Assembly (NCBI GenBank): GCA_027575805.1
Contig: JANBPU010000004.1
Span: 124,001 to 188,000, forward strand
Direction: 5' to 3'
Source: Mycoemilia scoparia
Lineage: Eukaryota > Kickxellomycota > Kickxellomycetes > Kickxellales > Kickxellaceae
Length of the DNA: 64,000 nucleotides
A model generated the notes under the pieces. It saw nothing but the letters and a program-made list of their open reading frames with translations, had not been told where the DNA came from and searched no databases. The position numbers and the translations under genes were made by a program. Each line of letters starts with the position of its first letter. Positions within the stretch are counted from its first letter, which is position 1. This document shows positions 42,267-52,800 of this stretch, one piece after another.

Positions 42267-44401
42267 TTAGAGCTTGCTCTTGTTCTCGAACATTTTCTTG
42301 ATGGACTCGGTGGTGAGAGACTTAGGGCGCTCGATTGGGAGGCAAAGAACACGGTCCCAGATAAGCTGGCCAAGGACACCAAAGGCACGGGATACACCAA
42401 AGAGTACAGTGTAGTAGTTTTGTTCGACAAGGCCATAGTGGCGGAGGAGGACGCCAGAGTGGGCATCAACGTTGGGCCATGGGTTCTTGATCTTTCCTTG
42501 CTTGCTAAGGATTTCTGGGACAATTTTGTACAAGTTGCTGACAGTCTTGAAAAGAGGATCCTCAGGGAGGTGTTTTAAGGCAAACTCGCGCTGAGCCATG
42601 TAGCGGGGGTCAGTCTTGCGAAGGACAGCATGCCCGTAGCCAGGAATAACACGTCCAGACTTTAGAGTAGAATCGCAGTATTCTCTGATCTGTTCTTCAG
42701 TGGGAGTGGTGGTTCCGAGCTCCTTGGTCATGCTGAGAATCCAGTTGAGGACTTCCTGGTTAGCGAGACCGTGCAATGGACCAGCAAGACCGTTAAGGCC
42801 AGCAGCAAAGCTATGGTATGGGTCAGAGAGTGCAGATCCGACAAGGTGAGTTGTGTGAGCAGAAACGTTACCACCCTCGTGGTCAGAGTGAATGACGAGG
42901 TACAACCGGAGAAGCTCAACGAACTTGGTGTTTTCACCAAAGCCAAGGAGTGTGGCAAAGTTTTGTGAGTAGTCAGCGGAATTGTCGATGGCAGGGAGCT
43001 TTCCGTCCTTGAATACGTTGCGGTAGATGCGGGCAGCGATGAGAGGAAGCTTGGCAAGGAGGTCCATGGTGTCTTCATAGACGGGATCCCAGTAGTCGTT
43101 CTTGGAGATACCCTCATGGTAGGCCTTGGCGAAGTTTGAGTCGTGTTGGAGAGCATTGACAGCTAGGGCGAGCTGGGACATGGGGTGGAGAGTGCTGGGG
43201 CAGCTATCAATGATGTCATTGACAAACTGGGGAACAGAGGCACGGGCAGCAAGTTCCTGGGAGACAGATTTAACCTGCTCGGCAGTAGGGAGCTCACCAG
43301 TAACAAGGAGCCAGAAGAGAGCCTCAGGAGTGGGCTCGCCACCAGGAGTTACGGTTGGGAGCTTCTCACGGAGCTCTGGGATGGTGTAACCACGGAAGCG
43401 GATACCCTCGTTAGCATCCAAGAGAGAGGTATCCCAGACGAGACCTTTGATCCCACGCATACCTCCGAGGGCCTATACGATCGCGAAGATTTAGGTACAT
43501 ATAGATGTATAGATAGAGTTAGAATGATGTAGCTACAGTTGGATATTAAATGTGCGCTCAAATTTGCGCGGAGAAAGCCGGGATGAATCATCAAAAGATG
43601 AGTGATTTGCACATCCAAAAAATAAACAAGAAGTTGCAGCTAATGTTGCATTACACACACACACTTTTGGGTGTGCTCATATGTACTGATATACATAATA
43701 TGTATGTATGTGCGATCCAAGAGAAAATTTGATTTTTTACCATCAGCTCAAAATAAAAGCAGTCCAGCTGATGGCTTGGATCAAAAAAATTGAAAATAAA
43801 CCTTACCATGTCAACAGTCACTTCTCCGAGAGATTCCTTTCCGTACTTTTCCTTGACTTCCTTGAACTCAGCGCGCTTTTGGGGGATGAGTTCTCTAAGG
43901 CGATCTTTAAGGCCCTATTGGACAGTTGTGGATCACAGACAGTCAGCAAAACGATGATGTTGTTCTGGAATATCACTCAGCGACGTAGCCAGGAGTGGTA
44001 AAAAAGAATCGAAACCAGTATAAGCTTACCTGAGAGGCGGCTGTGGACTTGAAGCGAGCAGAAAGAGACATGGCTGACAGCAATCGCGAGGTCTAAAGAA
44101 TAAATGAGAATAAAAAACAAAGAAAGGTTGCGTTAGAGGTCAAATGACCAGGACCGTGCGAGATATACCATTCTTAAGCGATGATGATGGACATGAAGTG
44201 TCACTCAAAAAAAGCAGTCCACCAGTACTGAATTCGGAGACCAGCCAAGGAGAAAGCCCAGTCCTGCCAGTGGACGCAAAAGGCGCAGTTTGTCGGACAG
44301 AAATAGGCGCAGTGGTCATCCCGACTCGGTTTGTGAGGATCAGTGTATGCGGGAGCACTTACGGTTGCAGCAGGTTTAGTGGCCATACGCAAAGAAAACA
44401 T
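42267..44401 (-). CDS. CIT1: Citrate synthase, mitochondrial type with a C-terminal SKL
   Basis: Four exons (44363-44401, 44030-44092, 43807-43914, 42267-43472) give 471 residues. The N-terminus [20 protein letters not shown] is basic, lacks acidic residues and looks like a mitochondrial presequence. The core carries the catalytic triad: His304 in [10 protein letters not shown], His351 in [15 protein letters not shown] and Asp406 in NVDAHSG. The enzyme condenses acetyl-CoA and oxaloacetate at the head of the TCA cycle. The protein ends in FENKSKL, a canonical peroxisomal PTS1, so dual targeting (TCA and glyoxylate/peroxisomal use) is possible from one gene, as proposed for some filamentous fungi. 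Codon use in the large exon looks strongly biased and GC-rich at third positions compared with neighbours, consistent with high expression. Confidence 0.95.
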
Positions 44402-44679
44402 TTTCTAGAGATTGGTTAAATGTATGATATATATGTTTTGATATAGCGAAATAGGAAAAATAGGGAAAATGGAAAGAAGCAAAACTAGATGATTGCTGTT
44501 GCGAAGAAGAATGTATTTATGTGTGCCTGAAATCAAATGGGACACAGAAAACGATAAGGCGTTCAAAGCAGTAGCAATAAAGAATCAGGCTGGATGCAAA
44601 TGATAAGGGCGGAAGAGAGAGGGGCTGATTGAGACAGAGGGGCATCTTTATAAGACGACCGGGCCCGTCATCAAGAGGC

Positions 44680-44698
44680 ACACACACACACACACACA
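44680..44698. repeat. (CA)n microsatellite
   Basis: About nine CA units upstream of citrate synthase. Confidence 0.9.
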
Positions 44699-46911
44699 GC
44701 ACATGCGAGTGGTTGAATCAAAGAGCAGGTGCAGAGAATATTTTGTTGGGGAAGAAGGGGCCACACCAAGGGACGCCAGCATCCCAAACAGCTTTTGCTG
44801 CCAAAGACGCGACCCACAGTGGCACACTGGCACGGCCGAGTTCAGTTGGCCAGGGCTGTTCTCTCCATCATCATTCTGATCCAATGCCTTGCCGTACATC
44901 AGCCTGGCCCTTGTACACGATGGTTTTTCCTACCAGTGAACGCATTCTGGTTTGGGCTGGCCGAGGCGCGGGCTTGCCTCGGGGTCCTTCATCTCTCACG
45001 ATTCCTGTGCCAGGCTCCACCCAATGCAGGGGATGCGGATTCAGCAGCGCACGGGACACACGCATAGCTTATTGTTGGCTTGCCATTATCCACCTTCTTG
45101 CCTCTTTGACCTGCAATCAATGTCCGGCTCAACAAAGTCTCCGACTGGCCGATCTTCCCCGAAACCATACCTACTGTAAAAGCCATTTGATTTCCAGCCA
45201 GTAAAGGAACGGCGATAGCGATTGGGCTTATTGTCATTGATTGTGCAGCCTCTCTGTCCCAAAACCATACTCTGCAAGCCAAATTCTGCCTTGGTGGTAT
45301 CCTACATTTGTGTGCATACAGCGCCATCTCACAAAGCTGCTTTACTACGCCTGCCCTCAGGCCTAAATTGCATTATCGGGGCCTTTATCGCCACTGCTAA
45401 GCATGTGGATGTTCACGGAGCACATCAAGGGTATTAGGCTGTCATGATGATTCCTGATCATGCCCATGATAAACGGGCACATGCTTCGTCACCGGCTTAT
45501 CGCCTCATGATGCAGCAAACATCCTTATCAGCAACTGTGCTAATACGTATGTCTTATCAGCCAGCACATGTCTGTCCGAGATGACAGGTTGCTCTACATG
45601 TCTAACAAACTATATCTTCTTTTCTTGCTGGCATTGAAAAGAGCCAGTTGCCAGACACGACGTATGTGAGCTAGCAAAGAATAGCAGCCATCTCGCATGG
45701 CATCATCTATTGGTAAGGACCGTAACACGTACACTCTGCATAACAAGAGTGGCACAGCCTTAAGGAAAGCCGCCCCAACAGCCATCGATAGATTCCAAGA
45801 TGGTGCGATTGGGCTCTCTCTTTCTGTGGCTTCTGAACAGACTGACTGGCCACCACAACTCCAATCACAACAACAATACGCATTACTCAACAACTTCCTT
45901 TTGAGCCCGTTGCTCTGGTTTTGTGACTTGCTTTTCCCAAGTCGTGCTTGTACAGTATGTGTATTTGTCCACGGTTTTTCCGCACGAGCTGAGAAACACA
46001 GCAAACAGCGTGTGTGCTGATCACATTCAATAGCAGCAGCGCCCCTCACAAACACACATGCCACTATGTATGTTGCGCTACTGCAAAAGGCGTTCAACCT
46101 CGTAAAAGGCGAAAGCCGGTAAATGGAGGCGTTGCAGCACACTCAATCAAAAACGAAAGGGCCAAGACTAATTTGAATGGCAGCGAGCGAACCGTCACCT
46201 ATATGCATGTGTGGTGGGCTTACAGTAATATCGCAGCAGGGTCTGTAGTAGCCACTATGGCGTGTATTCTGGTGTATGATCAGTGCTGATGGCGAGAGAG
46301 ATACTCGCCAGCTTGTTTTTCCAGTGCAAACAAAAGAAAGTGGCAGCAGCACCATTTAACAGCCATGGTGAGCAGGTGTCCTTTAAATACAAAATATGCT
46401 CAAGGCACTCCGAGTATCGGCTCTTTTAAGGATCTTGATAAAGATGTTGCCTTGGCCTACTGGGTTTAGGGGGCAACAAGGGGCTTTCTGAATGCCACAA
46501 CCTGCCATTTCGGATCTGAACAATCGAAGAGGCATACTGAAATAGGAGTCCGGCCCAGTCACTTTACATGGCCCCCCAGATAAAGGAACAATCTAAAGGA
46601 CGTTTATAAGACCAATAAGAGCCTGTTTGACTGAACAAAAGTATAGCCAGCTTTTGATGAAAATGCTATATTTACCTATAAGTAATGACACGTGTTTTAT
46701 CACTCGATTTGGCTTCAAAAAGTGGTAGCTAGAGAGCAGTTTATTGATATAAATCTAGAAAAGTATGAGAAACAGCAGCAGTAGTAAGCCATAATTCGCA
46801 TTACTTGGTAAATTCACGCTAATATGTCACGGTTTGAACTTGGAATTTGCAAAGAGCAGAAATGGCAATAGTAATAATAATAATAACAATAATCCCAGAA
46901 CTGACCGCAAC

Positions 46912-46930
46912 TGCTGCTGCTGCTGCTGCA
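46912..46930. repeat. (CTG)n microsatellite
   Basis: About six CTG units, part of a CAG/CTG-rich stretch running to about 46950. Confidence 0.85.
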
Positions 46931-47113
46931 GAAATTAGACTCAAGCAGCAGCCGCCGCCACACCACGACCACGACCACCACCGATCAGCCTGATGTCAAA
47001 GATTCATGGTCAACACTGCTGCAGCTGTATAGCATCAATAACTTGAATTTACTACTTTATAACTGGCAATGATCCAAAAGCCCACCAATAGGATATTGCA
47101 GTGGTCAATAAGA

Positions 47114-47208
47114 GTAGTTATTTTTGAAGGGTTAGTCACACATTTGGCTATTATAATTGCCTCTATAACCATTGGTCACCAAAAGGTATCCCTCAAAAAT
47201 CATCAGCC
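47114..47208 (-). mobile_element. Degenerate miniature element, subfamily B, reverse and internally deleted
   Basis: Begins GTTATTTTTGAAGGGT and ends CCCTCAAAAATCATC. The interior ATTTGGCTATTATAATTGCC and ATTGGTCACCAAAAG match the reverse complement of subfamily B. About 20 bases containing the TACTAGTAAA segment are missing. Confidence 0.75.
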
Positions 47209-47504
47209 AAAGGATATCAATGCCCTTTTATATAGCAAAAATGCATTGGTATACTTATGGCTGGTAGCTGTTGGCAGATTCATCTAATTTTAGAATACTC
47301 TCCATATTATTAATATCCATCCTTAGGCGATGGTGGTGGTGTATTGTAGATTGATAAATATCTATTTATAGGCCCTGTGTGCGTCCTATGAGTATAATGT
47401 AAAGTCTACATTTAACTAGACCAATGTATGGGCACACCTAGCACAATAGAGGCGGATCTATTTTTTGAGTCATATATAGGCTCTGATGCATGTCATGGTG
47501 CAAG

Positions 47505-47528
47505 TAGCAGCAGCAGCAGCAGCAGCAG
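47505..47528. repeat. (AGC)n microsatellite
   Basis: About eight AGC units in the spacer upstream of the CSL gene. Confidence 0.9.
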
Positions 47529-49442
47529 AGATGGGTCACGCTTGGTATAGTTAAAGAAGTATAGGCTTTCTGTATGACATGCGTATTACTTTGTATTTTT
47601 AGTCACTGAAAATGCAAACTTTGGTTTGTCTTTAGCTCTTTTCGACAGAATAGCATCACCCGACTTGCATTGGTTGCAAGGGCCCCAGCAGATGTGGTCA
47701 TTTAGTGGTTATGGATAACCCATTTAAACTGCTGAATTAAGGGGCTTTGGTGGGGCCTGGCTATTGATTTATAATCGAAATGGTTATTGACGCAATATCA
47801 TGAGGGCGAGTACGTGTGTGTGTATGTGTGTTCTGGAAGCTGGCTTCAACAAGGCTGGGCGCGTATGCTGCTTTAAATAGTCAAGAGTATTGAGCGCACT
47901 TGCTTGGAGGTGAGTTTATGCACCACATCCGACTACTCTGGGGTTGGGCCTGAAGTGTGCTAGCAAGGAGGGCGAATGAGCCTGCAGCAGCTGTGTTGTG
48001 TCCTGGAGCTTGACTCCTTGGACTTGCAGATTATGTGATGATGGTTTGCGTTTTCAAGGTAACAATGGAGCGCTTAGTACAGATTTGTGACAATTTGCAT
48101 TTGTAAGTTGCCAGATAGACTCCCATGCATCCGGGCTGCTGTAGCTCCTATTTTTTGTACATTCATTCTTATGATGGACGACCCGGGCGCAAGGTGTGTC
48201 GATTGCTTTTCATGGCCGTGAGCGTGTGCTTAATGGCTTTGAGATGAGTTTATTTTACTTGAGCTGGTGACCAATGCTTAATGGCTCCGTCAGCAACAAT
48301 CGTGGACAAATACACGGTTTGGGATGGGATGCATGGTTGTGTTTAGTTGGATAGGCATAGTCAGAGCGGGGCGCTTGGCCACCATTTCTTGACCACAACA
48401 GCACGGCCCACAATTCAAGCTAAGGCAGCGGAGCCAGTAGACCTTAGGGATTTCCAAGCACTGATATTGTATGCACGGCTTGCATCCCAGCGCTCTGCTT
48501 TTTTAGTTGTAGCTGTGGGCCGGCTATGCTGTCATGTACTCTAAGCGCACTTCCGCAACTTAAACTAAGCACAATGGTGCATTGGCAGGATAAGGCACAA
48601 AGGCAAGCACTGCCATAGCCCGTGCTCCTATAAGGCCAGTATCTGCCCCTGCAATCTCCATTGAATCCTTTCATCTTTGCTCTCTCTCTCTCTCTCCCTC
48701 TCTCCCTCTCTCTTGCTCTTTTATCAAATTTGCTTTCTCCCTTTTTAATCTTTGTGTCGCGCTACTGTCTACTCCGCCACAAGACTTTCGCGCCCATCCT
48801 TCCAAAAGCGCTCATCCCTTTAACCAGAGAGCGCTTCCATTGACTAACGTGTTTCAAACACGTACTTTAATACATACACACAACAGCAGCAGCACCAGCA
48901 CCAGCCGTTAGCCCCAAATCTTGCTGCTGGTAGTGGCACTTGTTTGTTTACTTATCAGGACAGAGAACTATTTTTATCTCCTCGCCTTTATCCCAAGCGA
49001 TTGCTTGCATTTCTGCTTATAATCCATTTCTGTCCTCCTCTCCCTTCCTATACTTGTGTACTTTGGCATAAAAGTCAAGTTTGTTCTACTTGGAACGGAC
49101 GCATTTGCTACTATCTCTTGATCATTGTTTCCTTGGCCACTACCATAATTGCTGTCTCCTCTCAGGAGCTGGTCCTACTGTCAAAGACTCCATACTCACA
49201 AATTTAAATCATCAGCTACCTGCCTTCTACTGCCACAACTAACTTTGGGAGGCTCCTGTTCCCACATACATACTTGTGTCCCAAGCAGTGGTGACCAATT
49301 TGCTATTTCTGCTGGCATTACTATTACTACTACTACTACTACTTCTACCGCCGCTGCCAAGGACATTGCTACCAATACCAGCACCACAGGTTGTGGGCGA
49401 GACACCAAACAACTGTCGAGATATTGTCTACTTTGTTCCTAG

Positions 49443-49688
49443 GTGAGTATTTTGCTACGGCTTGTACGTTGTTTATTACTTTTAAAACCGCATACACAGT
49501 GTCGCCTGGTCTTTACTACGGTCTGTGTTTGTATATGGTCCGCAACTGCCCTTTTAGCGGCTTGTGTTGTTTACCATTGCTATGCTGCTGCCCATTTAGC
49601 CGTTATTTGCTTTTAGCCAATTTGGGCGCCTGATACTGCTGTTTTATTCATTGTACAAATAATCCCATCAATCTCCATTTTCTTTCAG
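49443..49688 (+). other. Probable 5' leader intron of the CSL gene
   Basis: A strong donor (CCTAG|GTGAGTAT) and a strong acceptor (TTTTCTTTCAG|CTTGC) frame 246 bases upstream of the CSL ATG in otherwise C/T-rich leader-like sequence. No coding frame crosses it, so if real it is a 5' UTR intron. This is an inference from splice-site strength only. Confidence 0.4.
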
Positions 49689-49896
49689 CTTGCTTTCACC
49701 ACAATTTCTTTCTCTGGTCTTTTATCTCTATACACATTATTTCTTTGTGCTTACCAGTTCTCTCTCTCTCTCTCTATCTGACCACGCCCCGTGATTTTAC
49801 TTTTAGGAACAGCCACATATCCTTCTCTCCCTTTTCTTCTGGCGCCGCCGCCGCCTCTTCTTTCGACAAAAACACTCCTTATATCACCCATACTGC

Positions 49897-52800
49897 ATGC
49901 AAAGTCTCGCAAATATGGATAACATAGCACATCACTTGGAGAGCCTACAGTCCATTGGCGACAATGGTGCTACGGGATATCTCCACGAAACCGACACAAA
50001 CACATCGGAGTTGACCCCAATGAATGGCCTAGCATCCACTCAGGACCCAAGCTTTGATTTTAACAATTTTGGCCACACTGGTGGTTTAAACGTCCAGTTC
50101 GGCCATGGCTCACAGTTTAACGAGGATCCTGTTGCACGCAAGCGGCGAAATACATGTGCCGGCGACTATGCCACTCTAAATGGGTTTGGCGCAGTAGCCC
50201 CTTTTTCCGAGCCTTTCGTTGCTGCCCACAACGCATACCACGCCGCACAATACCCTAACCCCGCGGGGGCTGGGCAATTATCGGATGGCATGGACCTACT
50301 CACCTCCAATGTCACAGGCACTGCAGCCACAGATGCCAACAACAAGTTTTTGTACCACGATTTAGTGCAACATTTCAGCACCAATGCTGTTACTGATGGT
50401 CTGACTACAATGGCCTCTCTAACCGCATCATCGGCCGAAGAGACAATTAATAGTACAAGTTCCATGAAACCTAGTGTAGATCTTCGCGTTGACACAAACA
50501 ATGTCCTAACCGAATTTCATCTACCTGGCGAAGCCCAACTTATCAACAATGGCAACAGCAACAATGGTCTGTTTTCACCAAGCTTTGCTGACGCTCTTCC
50601 TACAGCTTCTCCAGCCGGCGTTTTCTCCATGTCCACGCCAAATCAAAACCCAGCAATGTCCTTTGCTCTACCTTTGACCAATCCAATTCTTCATGGCAGC
50701 CATCTCAGCATTGATGCAACCAGTGGCAGCAACGACTTTTCGGCATTGCACTCACCATATGGCTCCGCCACAGGATCAATACTCTCGCCCCAGCACACTA
50801 CGCAGATAAACAATGGTACAGTCAGGAATAACCCATGGGCCCAAAACAATAACATGCCTAACGATTTTCAACAGCAGTTCATGAGCCTAGGAGGCGGGGA
50901 TCTTGGCGATATGCACACAGCAGACCCAAGCGTATTTGGACTTCACATTTCAATGGCCAGCAGTGGAGCCATGACGGCTCCTCAATCGGTGGCACCCTCC
51001 GACACACAGCATTCATTGCATAATACTCAAAGCATCACTTCAACAGCCGCTGATATGGGCACCAGCTCGTCTAAAAAATCCACTGTCCCATTCCCTGGTT
51101 TGCCTGATCCAGGTGATACAATGTTTGCCAGCTCGGCACCCATGTCAACGCCCACAACACCATCAGCCAACATGTCCTATTTCCGGACGACAAATCCTGG
51201 GACAACCAATAGCTTTGTGAAGCCATCCCACCATATAGTCAGCCAGTTACGTGGACGTAAGCGTGCGGCAACAACTCTTTCGACTGGCATAAGGTCTGAC
51301 TTGCCATCTTCACCATTGGCATCGCCTGTAAACTCTTCTGGTGCAAGCAGTATTTCCGGCCGGGTAACTCGAACACCTACATCCAGGCTAAATCGTAACA
51401 CAATGAGCAGGCCACGGAGCAACACTACATCTACCATGGCTCCTCACACGGCTCAGCAGCTAAACCTAGCAACTGTACCCAATGGCAACATGCAAGATGT
51501 TGGTGACAAGATAATTGCTATATTTACATCCAAAGTCGCTCAAAAATCATATGGCACGGAAAAGCGATTCCTATGTCCGCCACCTACTATTCTATTGTTT
51601 GGAAACTCATGGGATGCTTCTGATAGCTTGCACCATCCCGGTTTCGATGGTAGCAATAATGATACACATAGATCGAATACGTCATCCTCTAGATTCAAGT
51701 TCCCTAACATACGTGTATCCATGCCCTCTGGCGATGGCTATAGTGATCCTAACCAAGGCGATATTAATAATGGACTGCAGTCTCCAACATCCAAGTCATC
51801 TATCCATCTGGACTGGCTAGATGATGCCGGGAGAGTTGTTGCTAGCTCTAACAAGGGTAGCAATCCAAGAAAGGGCGTCACATTGGATTCTCAGGCTCAA
51901 TATACTGGCCGATATGTTAATAAGCAGTTGTTTATTAACGATGTTGATGAGAAGAACAAGAGGGTGAATGTTAAAGTCCAGCTTCTTGAACCTGAATCCA
52001 ATGCTACTCTTAACGAGTTTGCCAGCAGTCCAGTAAAGGTTATCAGCAAACCATCCAAGAAGCGACAAAATGCAAAGAACGCAGAGCTTTGTATCCACCA
52101 TGGTTCTATGGTATCACTTTTTAACCGGTTGAGATCACAGACTGTGTCAACCAAGTATCTCGGGATGAAGCGATCCATTGCTGATGGTGGAGAAAGACCG
52201 TTTTGGTTCCCAAGTGGCGGTAGCACACCCAAGAGTGACACATCCGGGGGCAGTGTAAAGAATAAGAAACAGAGTGGCTTTGTAGTTCGAACAAATTACT
52301 GGGATCCATTTGTTATCTGGATAGTTGACCCAAAGCTTAGAAATAGCACCAGCCCTCAGGATATCAACAGCCAGCCTCACCATGTAGGATACCCTGTACC
52401 TCCTCCATATGCTATTCACCCTCGTGTCCCAATTGATCAGCTTGTAAATGATGGCAGCATGTCAGCATCGGTCACATCTCCAGGCTTCTCATCTCTCCGT
52501 GGCAACAAGGGGCAGTGCAGCGGGCCCATCCCCATCCACTACAACCAGCATGTGGTTTTACAATGCATGAGTACTGGAATGGTATCACCAATATTCATTA
52601 TCAGGAAGATTGAAAAGGGAAACACTGCTGCAGGTAGCTACATTAATGAAGACCCAGAACAGCCCGCTACTGGTGACCCAGTTAGCCAACTTCACAAGAT
52701 TGCACTGGAAGTTTATCAAGCACCAGAAGAAAGAGCTCCATTTGACCCATCTTCACCAATCTCCGACAAATACTTTACATGCGACAAGGACAGCGTCAAC

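Larger units (their letters stand above)
44402..49896. other. Long gene-free region between divergent citrate synthase and CSL genes
   Basis: About 5.5 kb without a recognisable gene. The section at about 44600-46300 looks more GC-rich and produces sizeable but featureless open frames on both strands. Microsatellites include (CA)n at 44680-44698, (CTG)n at 46912-46930, (AGC)n at 47505-47528 and CT tracts at 48681-48711. A degenerate miniature element lies at 47114-47208. The last kilobase is C/T-rich and probably forms the CSL promoter and 5' leader, including a likely leader intron at 49443-49688. Unannotated non-coding RNAs cannot be excluded. Confidence 0.5.

Noticed and set aside
44629..45204. 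191-codon plus-strand open frame
   Set aside because: Starts in a (CA)n tract, has no domain, and is mirrored by similar open frames in other phases.
45594..46142. 182-codon minus-strand open frame
   Set aside because: Cys/Ser-rich sequence without any domain, lying in a more GC-rich spacer where long chance frames occur on both strands.
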